Made by a program: the position numbers and the translations under genes. DNA of 15,065 nucleotides, taken from positions 1 through 15,065 of the forward strand of contig MSJI02000268.1 in NCBI GenBank assembly GCA_001931905.2. Reading direction: 5' to 3'. The number at the start of each line of letters is the position of its first letter. The stretch's first letter is position 1. Source of the stretch: Cladosporium sp. IMV 00045. Taxonomy: Eukaryota > Ascomycota > Dothideomycetes > Cladosporiales > Cladosporiaceae. Shown piece after piece: positions 1 to 8,709 of the stretch. Below the pieces are notes generated by a model. It searched no databases and was not told the origin of the DNA. It worked only from the letters and a program-made list of their open reading frames with translations.

Positions 1-193
1 CAACTCCATTTTTCCGACTCATCGTAGCAATCTCACACATGTGCCAATCGTTCGCGCGGCATGTCGAGCGCAAGTGGTGTCGACAGGCTCGTGCCCAGTG
101 TTAAAGATAAGTCCACTTAAAACCCTCCACAGTCCCCATACCCCAGATTGTTGCGTTGCTCTTTGATCCACCGTTTTGGCCCACTCTGAAAGC

Positions 194-2398
194 ATGGCGG
201 ACAACAACGTTGAGAAACGGGGAGAGTCCCCCGTGGACCACCAGATTGAGAAACGCGACGCATCGCCAGGCGATTCTTCCAGCAGCCCCAGTCCACCGGC
301 AACAGCGACAGCATCCGAACCTTCCGGCATTTTGGGCTGGATTGCGAAACTCGGCAACTTGCCAGAATGGAAATTGGGGAAGGAGAAGCTCTCTGGCAAG
401 GCGCTGAACTACAGCATCGGTATCTGCGCCTCGTGCGGATTCCTCATGTTTGGTTATGACCAAGGTGTCATGAGCGCTCTTCTCACGTTGGATGACTTGT
501 GGGTTTCAGCTTCCACTCGTGCTCCCGTCGACACAAGCTAACAGCCTTCAAGCCAGAGGAATCTTCCACTTATGACGCCCTACGACCCCTCCAATCCCGT
601 CTGCTTTTTAGACGAGGCTAGGACTGAGCGAGACTTCAGCATGTGCACCGGCGATGCGAATACACAAGCTGCCGGAGTCGCCATCTATCAAATCGGATGT
701 TTCCTGGGCGCCATCCTCATTCTGTTCTATGGTGAGGACTGGGGAAGAAAGTCGTCGACGTTCTGGGGCTCATTGATTATGATCATTGGGACTATTTTGC
801 AAGCCGCCTGTTTCGATTACGGTCTGTTCTGCGCTGGGCGTGTTGTGGGTGGCGTCGGAAACGGCATGGTCACATCAAGTAAGCCCTACCATAACACTTT
901 TGGAACGCATGGCAGCGCTAACATCCACGTTCAGCCATCCCTACCTGGCAGTCTGAATGTGCTCGCCCCCACATGCGAGGTCTTCTCATTACACTCTCCG
1001 GCTGTTTAATTTCAGGAGGTATCATGATATCCTACTGGATCGACTACGGTTTTTATTTCTTGGTTGGCGACATTCGATGGCGCTTCCCTATCGCTGTAAG
1101 TCGCAGCACAATCGCATTCCACTACAAGCTTGGATCAGTGTTTGTAACGGTCAACAACAGTTCCAATCTTTTTTCACCGTTGTCGTCATGTGGATGCTGC
1201 TTTACTTGCCGGAGTCTCCTCGCTGGCTCGCCATGCGCGGCCGCTTGGAAGACGCTCGTGAAGTGACAGCCCGCCTGCTCGACCGTTCGATCGATCATGC
1301 GGAAGTTAGTGAAGAGATTGATAACATCAGAGAGGCGTTAGAAGTGCAAAGCCGTGGCGGAGGCTTCAAGTACCGTGAGCTACTCACCAATGGTCCCTCT
1401 CAGAACCTTCGCCGCACATGTTTGGGAATGGCAGCGCAATTCTTTCAACAGGTATGTCGATAGCACGACTGTATACTTTGACAACCACTAACCATTCTAT
1501 TCAGATCTGCGGTATCAACCTCATCACATACTATGCCACTTTCATCTTCGAGAACTCGCTTGGATTCGGCCCCGCCTTGTCCCGTCTATTGGGTGCTGCC
1601 AACGGCACTGAATACTTTCTCGCCTCTTTGATCGCTTTGCCACTCATTGAACGCAGTGGTCGCCGTAAGCTAATGCTGTTCGGTGCTTTTGGCATGTGCG
1701 CTTCAATGGGTATCCTTGCCGGTACTGTGTCCACCGGCACTTTCGATGAGGACGGTGCACCGCAGCTCACCACTACCTATGGTGTCACTGCTACGGTCTT
1801 CCTCTTTGGCTTCAACACCTTCTTCGCCATTGGGTGGCTCGGAATGACTTGGCTATAGTAAGAAGACCTTTGTCGTTCACCGAGCAGAGAGTGTGCTAAC
1901 ACTGTTTTCAGCCCTGCCGAAGTCACCAACCTGCGGATTCGAATCCAAGCCAACGCCCTGTCCACGTGCTCCAACTGGATCAGCAACTTCCTCATCGTCA
2001 TGATCACACCTCCAGCCTTCGCCAACCTGCAATGGAGAACTTACTTGATGTTCTGTACGTATATCACAAACCCAACCCACCCACCCCAAACCTGAACACA
2101 GCTAATACAACCCGCAACAGGCATTTTCAACGCCGCCATCTTCCCCTGCGTCTGGCTCTTCTTTCCGGAGCCCAAAGGCCGCAGCCTTGAAGAACTCGAC
2201 GTCATCTTCGCCAGCGCGCACTCGAAGAACGAGAACCCCGTCAAAACCGCCAAGCACATGCCGCGCCTGCAGGGCCGCGAACTGGAGCAAGAGTTGGCCA
2301 GGTATTTTGATGACACTCAGAATGTTGAGGCTAGGGCCGCTACTCGTAGGGCGTCGGCCACTGCGGCTGCTGATGGAAATAATGAGAAAGCGTCTTAG
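194..2398 (+). CDS. MFS sugar-porter family transporter (7 exons, 618 aa)
   Basis: Predicted plasma-membrane sugar or polyol transporter, probably proton-coupled, of the fungal sugar porter family. Exons are 194-498, 553-878, 935-1095, 1161-1451, 1505-1857, 1912-2054 and 2121-2398; all six introns (53-66 nt) have GT..AG ends and rejoin family motifs in frame. The start is the first ATG in frame; the frame extends upstream only from a TTG. Visible motifs: FGYDQGV in TM1 (about 86-92), GEDWGRK in the TM2-3 loop (162-168), TWQSEC (214-219), PESPRW (281-286), QQICGIN in TM7 (360-366), ERSGRRK (410-416) and PEPKGR after TM12 (542-547, a variant of PETKGR). About 70 hydrophilic residues precede TM1 and a 65-residue charged tail follows TM12. 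Length is usual for the family. Family assignment is firm; the substrate (hexose, glycerol, quinate or other) cannot be read from sequence. Two CreA-like cores (125-130, 141-146) lie before the ATG, but that motif is degenerate and weak evidence. Confidence 0.93.
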
Positions 2399-2960
2399 GC
2401 GGATTAGAGGCGCTCGGACGCTGAAGAGGAGCGGGTTGGGCGGACCATTTGTGCGTATTGGCTTAGAGGATGGATGGTATTGATAGCCCGGCTAGAGACA
2501 CTTGTGGGAGGACGATGAGGTTTATAGATTGTATCGAGATTGGATAGAATAGACTGTGTCTGGACTCATATAGTATGCGAATCTGAGTTATCATACAAAC
2601 GGACCCTCTTTCGAATTACCGAAGCTTTGGTCTATGTCACGTTCTGCTTGGTGACCTTGCGGCTTTCAGAATCGAAGTGTTTCAGGCAATTGAGCTCCAT
2701 CGACATCCAGGCTTACTCCAGACCTGCACTACAACTTCATCTGAGATCTTGAAGAGACATACGAGAACACGTCATTATAATATATCTTGGAAATCAACTG
2801 TATTGGTTCCAAATTAGTTATTGATAAAATACCTCAACCTGTGAGGTATGTCGAACAAGCCGAAACAGATCAGAAATGTCGCTAGAACGCTCGCTGAAGT
2901 CAATAAAAAGCCCAATCTCATGGGTATGCAACGCAAGCCAAGCAAAGGAGAAATTTCCCA
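2399..2960. other. Convergent 3' intergenic region
   Basis: This stretch separates the 3' ends of the transporter (plus) and the DUF2985 gene (minus). It is A/T-richer than the flanking coding DNA and should hold both 3' untranslated regions. Short open frames occur but none has recognisable domains or coding-like codon use. The one clear structure is the small hairpin at 2829-2849. No RNA gene or mobile element is seen. Confidence 0.6.
2829..2849. repeat. Perfect inverted repeat, 8-bp arms, 5-nt loop
   Basis: ATACCTCA, then ACCTG, then TGAGGTAT. The arms are exactly complementary and the pairing stops at the next base on each side. It lies between two converging genes, about 430 bp past the transporter stop and 112 bp past the DUF2985 stop, so it would fall in one or both 3' ends. 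A role in transcript ends is only a guess; short hairpins also arise by chance. Confidence 0.5.
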
Positions 2961-4559
2961 TCATACGCCACCCTTCTTCCCCTTCCCACCCGCCTTCTCC
3001 TTAGCATTATCAACATCAACCGCTCCAGCAATCACGTCCACACCGCGCAGCTCCACGCCCCGCTCGCGCTGCATCTTCTCTAACTCCGCCATAACCGCCG
3101 GACTGGGATTGACGCCCTCAACGCGCTTGACCTTCTTGCCCTCCTTGAAAGCCGCGATCCCGCCCGCGGCGGCGATGATGCACGCGCACGCGATGAAGAA
3201 CCCCGTCGTCCACGGCGGCCGCTCGTACCTGTCCATGCCCCACATGACGCCGCATAGGCAGGTCTGGAAGAAGGTGTTCCACATGTTGCACCAGATGTAG
3301 AAGTCGACTTTCCACAGCTTCGTGGGCGGGGCGCGCACGCCCGTCAGAGGCGGTTCGGGCGTTTTTGAAAGTGGCAAAGGCAGGCGCGTGTCGGCCGCTT
3401 CGGCTTCGGCGGAGGGGATGGCGTCGGAGGCGTTGACGTATTTGGCTTCCAGGGCGCGTTGCGCGATCCAGGAGGAGAGGTCGATGTGGTCCAGGGTGTC
3501 GGAGCCGGGGAGGCGGACCCAGCCTCTGTAGAAGCCGGCGAGGCGGCGCAGGCCGTACATTTTCTTCAGGTGCCCGTGTTTCTCCTCGGAGCACAGGCGC
3601 CAGCGCAACAGAAAGTACATGTCTCGCGCGCGCCAGGGCAGCAGGCCGAAGCCCGTGACGCAGAAGAGGGCGTTGAGGATCTGGCTGTCGATCTCGAGCC
3701 AGATGATGCGCGCGCTGTCGATGTGCTCGCAGTCGCGCACGTACTCGCCGTTGCCGACGGGTGCCCAGCACATTTCGGGGGCGGCGCCGCAGAGGATGAG
3801 GAAGAGCATGCCGCCCCATGCTACTACATTGAGTCCGTAGATTGTCCAAAAGAAACCGAAGGGTGTGATGAACCATTTTCCGAACGCTTTGAGCCCTATC
3901 GCCCATGATTTTGTCCATGGTAGTTTGGGAGGTGGTTTCCAACCTGTGCTGTAGACTCGTTGATCGCGGGTAGAAGTGGGCAAATGGGGCTCATCCTTTG
4001 GCTTGCTGTCGGTTGGTGATAATGAATCCTTCAGCTCCAGTTGTTCTTCGTTGATACCATCGTTTCTGGCTTCCGCTGCCCAAGTAGTACGAGCTTGATC
4101 ATCAGTCATTGCCGGAAACGGCTCCTGAGCATTGCCTTTTCTCGCAGGCTCTTGATGCTCTTTCACAGAATCAAACTGTGGGATACCTGCACCAGCGGCA
4201 CTTCGAAGTCTATGGACCTTGCCACTGCTTCCACTGCTTGCCCGCCGCATCCTCCCTTCATGTGCATCCATCTGTCCGCCCGAAGTCCATCCATCGTTCG
4301 AGAAAGAATGTTTTCTGATATCGTTCATGGTTGGCGCCTTTGCGGTTGTCTCTGCGGCAGCGGCCCAAGCACCGAGCGGCATATCTGCTTCCATGGCATC
4401 TTTGGCAGTGTTCTTTACACTGCCGGCGAAACTGCCTGCAGCGCTTCGAGTCGTACGTGCTACGCTGTTGGAAGAGCTCCTGAGGCTTGAGAAAGTGCTC
4501 GACCGCTGCGATGACCTAGTGACCAGTGGTGATGGGGCGGGACGCTGTTCGGAGGTCAT
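2961..4559 (-). CDS. DUF2985 family membrane protein (intronless, 532 aa)
   Basis: Fungal integral membrane protein of unknown function. I recognise the DUF2985 (Pfam PF11204) signature in the second half: a first hydrophobic segment at about 230-258, the CGAAPEMC stretch (257-264), IWLEIDSQILNALFCVTGFG (286-305, second membrane segment), PWRARDMYFLLRWR (308-321), GLRRLAGFYRGWVRLPGS (336-353), and two more membrane segments at about 420-440 and 452-472 ending in FKEGKKVKRVEGV. Residues 1-205 are hydrophilic, rich in Ser, Ala and Lys, and look disordered; 380-412 is a Pro/Ala-rich linker between segments. The start at 4559 is the first true ATG; an 11-codon upstream extension would need a TTG. 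One uninterrupted frame, unlike its intron-rich neighbours. The biochemical role of the family is not known to me. Family call is confident; exact start somewhat less so. Confidence 0.9.
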   Translation of the reverse strand: MTSEQRPAPSPLVTRSSQRSSTFSSLRSSSNSVARTTRSAAGSFAGSVKNTAKDAMEADMPLGAWAAAAETTAKAPTMNDIRKHSFSNDGWTSGGQMDAHEGRMRRASSGSSGKVHRLRSAAGAGIPQFDSVKEHQEPARKGNAQEPFPAMTDDQARTTWAAEARNDGINEEQLELKDSLSPTDSKPKDEPHLPTSTRDQRVYSTGWKPPPKLPWTKSWAIGLKAFGKWFITPFGFFWTIYGLNVVAWGGMLFLILCGAAPEMCWAPVGNGEYVRDCEHIDSARIIWLEIDSQILNALFCVTGFGLLPWRARDMYFLLRWRLCSEEKHGHLKKMYGLRRLAGFYRGWVRLPGSDTLDHIDLSSWIAQRALEAKYVNASDAIPSAEAEAADTRLPLPLSKTPEPPLTGVRAPPTKLWKVDFYIWCNMWNTFFQTCLCGVMWGMDRYERPPWTTGFFIACACIIAAAGGIAAFKEGKKVKRVEGVNPSPAVMAELEKMQRERGVELRGVDVIAGAVDVDNAKEKAGGKGKKGGV

Positions 4560-5521
4560 GATGCTGCAATGGTTTGGGCGCAAAAGCGCCAAGTGAGAGG
4601 TGTCGGACGGCCGATCCTTAAGTCAAGGAGTCAATCGATAGTAAAAAACACGTCTGATCAATCAAAACAACAGTAAATTTGTATAATGAAACGTAAAAGG
4701 GAAGCAAAAAAGCATACTTCCCCATCAACGGCAAAGAAAAGCCCCCAGCGGTTAGATCAACGATTACGCCTCGCTGCAAGAATACCAAGAACCAGCGTCA
4801 CCCACTTGCTGCATGTCCTACCAGTGCAGGCATTGACAAGGCAGGCGTGGCAGTCAAGCAGGAGGCAAGGCCCTTCTCAAACAAGCCGCGACGACGTATG
4901 CAAAAGCGGCCAGAGGGAGAGTTGCACTTGGCACAGGCCTTGTGCCGTGCCTGCACCACTATAACGCGCAGGCCCATGACAACGAGCACAGGTAGCTGGC
5001 GCCAATCACGAAGTTGCTCGTGGAAGCTCCCAAGCCTGTTGTTGTCGCGGCTGACGCTGGTGGCGGAGTGAGATGAGTGTTGGCAGGGTCTGGCGAAGCC
5101 GCTATAGATCGAAGGGGTGTTATCGATAAGATGCTTATCGATAGAGAACGTGTAATTGGCTTCCAGGCGCTAAAATGCGGTCCGGAGCATCGAACGGGCC
5201 TGGCCACAGGCGATATCAAGGTTCATCTATAATCCCGCTGAGTGGAGTGGAGTATCTCCACTGGACTGTTTACTGTTTGCATCGACGACATGTTTTGAAA
5301 GCTGGTTTCTGAGATGATCAAAGCACAAAAAGGCATGTGCTCGTACTCCTGTCTGCCAACTTTTATGATGACCGCATTGCTCGCCCATATTAAGTCCACA
5401 CCACTACAACCTCCACCAATGTCCCGGTATGAACTACCGGCTCCCCAGCAATCTCTACCGACGTTCTTGCTGAAATGAACTCCTATGCAGTTGAAGCTCA
5501 CTGCCAGGTGTTTGCCCTTCT
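4560..5521. other. Intergenic: DUF2985 promoter and hydrolase 3' region
   Basis: Both flanking genes run on the minus strand, so the left part should carry the 5' region of the DUF2985 gene and the right part the 3' region of the hydrolase. Several short frames are open here on both strands (for example 4686-4964 plus, 4959-5219 minus), but none shows a domain or a convincing start. Notable sequence: a TGATCAATCAA element at 4655-4665 and the GATA-type inverted repeat at 5121-5143. No RNA gene or transposon is seen. Confidence 0.55.
5121..5143. promoter_or_regulatory. Perfect inverted repeat with paired GATAAG cores
   Basis: TATCGATAAG, a 3-bp ATG spacer, then CTTATCGATA: two exactly complementary 10-bp arms. 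Each arm contains a GATAAG core, the element bound by fungal GATA zinc-finger factors (nitrogen regulators of the AreA/NIT2 type, siderophore regulators of the SreA type, light regulators). The site is about 560 bp upstream of the DUF2985 ATG and about 380 bp past the hydrolase stop. Binding is inferred from the motif only, and the target gene is uncertain. Confidence 0.35.
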
Positions 5522-6411
5522 CTAGTCCGCGAGTAGCGGCTCTACTCCAGCTGAGATCGTGCCATTCCTAACAGAAGCGCCGTGCGCGGCGGCCAATCGC
5601 CCGTAGATCGGATAGTACTGCGCCAAATACGGCAGCACCGTCGCATCGCCCGGTGTATTGCGCCAGTCTCGCATCAAGTCGCAGACGATGCTGAACAAGC
5701 TGACTATCTGCACGCCTGCGCGCGCCATGCGGTCGTTCGAAACGTCACGGATGAGCTCGGTCGATGTGCCGGAGGCTTCGACGTTGGCCCATACGCTGTA
5801 GCCGGCCTCACGGAGGGAGAGGGCGCAGAAGGTTGTGCCTGTAAGCCGGTCAGCTTTGTTTAGTTGAGAGTTTTGCTTGCTCAACGAGACTTACACACGT
5901 CAGTAGTGATTCCAGCGAGAATCACTTGGCTCTTGCCAGTAGCTTCAATGGCACGACGGAAGTCGGGGTTGTCCCATGCATCAACTTCACCCTGACGCTG
6001 GATTAGGGGCGCGTCAGGATACCTGGACACTGCAAGTCAGCACATGCCATCACTTGATTTGAAGCGTACTTCTTCGTCCTCACATTTCAAGGATCGCCTT
6101 CGGAAGAGGGCCGTTTGGACCCGTCTGCGCAGAGGTCGAGAGTACTACTGGAAGATCAAATAGCTTTCCCAGAGCGGCGTGTGCAAGCATTGCATTGTAG
6201 TATAGCGAGGCATCGAAGTCTCGAGCGATGGTGTACAAGCCGTCTTGCAGATCGAGAACGAGTAGCAGGGCGTCGGTCTTGTTCAGACGTTCGAATGGGA
6301 CGGCTGCCCGGGTTAGTTGAGTAGGCTTGGAAGCCTGGTGGGACACGTACAATCAGCGAAGGAGATGCTGACGATGCTCGTCAGAGCGAGGAGGATGGTG
6401 TTGATCTTCAT
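5522..6411 (-). CDS. Isochorismatase-like hydrolase, YcaC type, with signal peptide (4 exons, 241 aa)
   Basis: Cysteine hydrolase of the isochorismatase superfamily, closest by eye to the YcaC subgroup, whose true substrates are poorly known. Exons in transcript order: 6411-6351, 6303-6084, 6022-5895, 5838-5522; introns of 47, 61 and 56 nt. Residues 1-19 form a classic signal peptide (charged Lys2, hydrophobic core, likely cut after SFA at 19), so the product probably enters the secretory pathway. Family landmarks: LVLDLQDGL with the presumed catalytic Asp38, TGPNGPLP (81-88), Arg103 in the basic active-site position followed by AWDNPDF (109-115), GITTDVC with the presumed nucleophile Cys137, EASGTSTE (158-165), and DWRN (194-197). 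Downstream of the last motif is a YcaC-like C-terminus. The Cys137 codon is split by the third intron. No ER-retention tail is visible. The family call is strong; secretion and substrate are inference, and the protein should not be named an isochorismatase in the strict sense. Confidence 0.9.
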
Positions 6412-6490
6412 GATGGTGACTATCGTGTAGAGCTGGATTCTCGAGACTGTCTATGTTTGATAGCATTCCGTGGAACATTGGGAAGTCTGA

Positions 6491-6496
6491 TTTATA
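6491..6496 (-). promoter_or_regulatory. Candidate TATA box of the hydrolase gene
   Basis: TATAAA on the minus strand, 80-85 nt upstream of the hydrolase ATG, a plausible spacing for a fungal promoter with a short leader. No other TATA-like element lies closer. Confidence 0.4.
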
Positions 6497-7644
6497 TGTT
6501 GGAGAATACACGCCTGCTGACAATTAATCGAAAGACTCGGTTTGCTTACCGTCTTCGTCAGGAATTTCAAGCTCGACAGTCTCAGCTCTCAAGTGGAGCA
6601 CTTCGTGCATTACGGTGCATGTATCTGCGAGAAGACAATGCCTCGTTACGCAAGGGTGCCATGATACGAGCCGTACGAACACGACTTCAGCTGGATCTCC
6701 TCACGCAAGTGAGAAGTTTCAGCAATGCAATGCTTCGGGATGGTAAAGGCGGCCCCACACAGAAGCAATGTCATCTCGCTGCATCGTATATGTGCGCCAT
6801 CGTCTATCGTGTATTGATGACAGCGATGTTGGTAAGTGGCGACTTAATAAGAACTGAGTAAGCCAGCTGCTTGGCGCATATTGGTTGGGTGGTCTGCGGT
6901 ATTTGTCTCAATGTCTGCTATGCAAAGAGTATTGTAACCCAACGCGCAGATATTTAAGAACTGTAATCCTTCAGGCATCTTTTCTGGAGCTCCAGGTCTT
7001 CGTATCGATGCCTGGTTTCGTATTCTTGATACAACAATTGGCGTCAGGGGCTAATGAAAGTGCTGGCAGGTTCGCGGTGGCTAAACGGAGTATATAGTCC
7101 CGCAAATGATTAGCTGTTGGCTCTCAGTCGGCATTTCACCTCGACAGATGTGTCCATGCCGTGATTATTCTTCTTTCCGATGGGTTGCTAAGGATTTGAG
7201 ACTCCGGCTTACTCAAACGTGATACTCAAAAGTCATACTGAGAGAGTGAGTTGTCTAGCTCGGGACCGAGGTGGAATTGTTAATCGATGACCAACGTCCA
7301 TTGATTAGCTAAAGACAGTAGTCAATAAGAATAGGCTCAATCCATCGACACCTATAGTTTCCTGAGAGCATTCGTACATGACCTCTTCGGAGATGCTCTG
7401 TCTGCACGGAAGCGTACATACAGGTGGCGCTACCAACTACAGCGAGCAAGAAGAGACTCAACGATCAAGCAATGTATGTTAGTGTCTGTTGAAGCATACC
7501 GAAAATGAAAACACACGTTGTTGTATTTTTGAAGTGCACAAGGTCGTGGATATTGCGCGGTTGTAGAAGAAGGGGGGTCTTGTTGGCTCCGCTTTAGGGC
7601 TGGCAAGTCGTCACTGGCCCAAGGCAGCCAGCAGCCAGCCAGCC

Positions 7645-7862
7645 ATGGCAGTAAGCTACCTAGGTATTCTCGAACTACAACCGCAACATCACCTTAACAT
7701 TCCTCACAGAACTCACCGTTCAAAACCGCAACACTCTCTATTCGACTTGACAAACTCTGCGCTCAGGGCGCCCACATACCAGGAGCCCGCCGAACCCGCC
7801 GAACCCCTGCAACACCCAACACCTCCCAAACTGTCCTCATACGCAGTTGGCAGGAGCCTTAG
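7645..7862 (+). other. Upstream ATG frame in the Rab5 leader (uORF or N-terminal extension)
   Basis: An ATG at 7645 in good context (AGCCATGG) follows a CAGC-rich tract (7627-7644). Read unspliced it stays open and in frame with the Rab5 ATG at 7900, adding 85 low-complexity residues rich in Pro, Ser and Thr. However, GTAAGC starts at 7651 and a CTTAACATTCCTCACAG branch/acceptor ends at 7709, a 59-nt candidate intron of typical size. Removing it shifts frame and gives a 52-codon upstream frame ending at TAG 7860-7862, before the main ATG. Which form exists needs transcript data. Confidence 0.35.
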
Positions 7863-7899
7863 GGCCAACCGACCTACCTCTCCAACCACAGACTCCCCG

Positions 7900-8709
7900 A
7901 TGTCCGACTCTCCCGCTCCAAACGCGCCCAAGCCGAGCAGCAGCGTCAAGCTGGTCCTGCTCGGCGAGGCCGCCGTAGGAAAGGTACGCACACCTCCTTA
8001 GACCATCCGGCGCAAACCGCCACCAACGATAGCGCTAACATCTCTCCTTCTCCTCTAGTCATCCCTCGTCCTCAGATTCATCAACGACCAATTCGAGCCC
8101 AACAAAGAGCCGACGATCGGCGCCGCCTTCCTGACGCAGAAATGCAACCTGCCCAACCGCACCATCAAGTTCGAGATCTGGGATACCGCGGGCCAAGAGC
8201 GCTTCGCCAGCCTGGCGCCCATGTACTACCGTAACGCGCAGAGCGCGCTGGTCGTCTACGACATCACCAAATCCAGCAGTCTGGTGAAAGCGAAGCACTG
8301 GGTCGCCGAGCTGCAGCGACAGGCGAGCCCGGGCATTGTGATCGCGCTGGTGGGCAACAAGCTCGATCTGGTGGAGGATGAGGAGGAGGGTGCGGGCGCA
8401 GAGGCGCAGGAAGGCGAGGGCGAGGGTGAGGAAGACGGCAAGGTGCGCAGGGTCAGCACGAAGGAGGGCAAGGACTACGCGGACGAGGAGGGACTGCTGT
8501 TCTTCGAGACCAGCGCGAAGAGCGGGCACAATGTCAACGAGGTCTTCACGGCGATCGCCAATGCCATCCCCGAGACCAGCCTGAAGGGCCCGAGGGGCGG
8601 TGTTGCGAGTGCCTCGCAGACTTCCGGTGGCGCTGGCGCCCAGGAGAGCAGCAGGGTGAACTTGAACGCCGGCGCGGACGCTGGGCCGAAGGAGGGATGT
8701 GCGTGTTAG
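7900..8709 (+). CDS. vps21: Rab5/Vps21-like small GTPase (2 exons, 244 aa)
   Basis: Small GTPase of the Rab5 subfamily, which directs fusion and identity of early endosomes with effectors such as tethering complexes and PI3-kinase. Exons 7900-7983 and 8059-8709; the 75-nt phase-0 intron interrupts the P-loop right after its lysine. Motifs: GEAAVGKSS P-loop (22-30), switch I with [11 protein letters not shown] (45-55), WDTAGQE (69-75), [14 protein letters not shown] (83-96), NKLD (128-131), ETSAK (178-182), and a C-terminal CAC (242-244) for double geranylgeranylation. An acidic Glu/Gly-rich insertion (about 134-155) separates the NKLD and SAK motifs; comparable acidic loops occur in fungal Rab5 proteins. 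The start at 7900 matches the usual short N-terminus of the family; an in-frame ATG at 7645 is discussed separately. The subfamily call is strong; which fungal Rab5 paralogue this is (Vps21/Ypt51 versus Ypt52/53 type) is less certain. Confidence 0.95.

Larger units (their letters stand above)
6412..7899. other. Divergent promoter region of hydrolase and Rab5 genes
   Basis: This 1.5-kb stretch separates two divergently transcribed genes and should contain both promoters. A TATAAA on the minus strand (6491-6496) sits about 80 nt before the hydrolase ATG. A TATATAG (7091-7097) is on the plus strand, far from any confident gene. The last 250 bp (7645-7899) form the probable leader of the Rab5 gene and include an in-frame upstream ATG. 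A plus-strand frame of 121 codons (6496-6861) is open, but has no recognisable domain. Otherwise I see no repeat, RNA gene or mobile element. Confidence 0.55.

Noticed and set aside
1930..1945. GATTCGAATCC resembling a tRNA B box
   Set aside because: It is inside a confident transporter exon encoding LRIRIQ, and there is no A box or foldable cloverleaf around it.
3118..3942. A 274-codon minus-strand frame rich in Arg, Pro and His
   Set aside because: It is a shifted frame of the DUF2985 gene in its most GC-rich part; the overlapping frame carries the conserved family residues.
4959..5219. Minus-strand frame with a Ser/Thr/Pro-rich stretch and a hydrophobic end, resembling a GPI-anchor tail
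   Set aside because: It has no ATG start, no upstream exon that I can join to it and no domain, and it includes the inverted repeat; probably chance.
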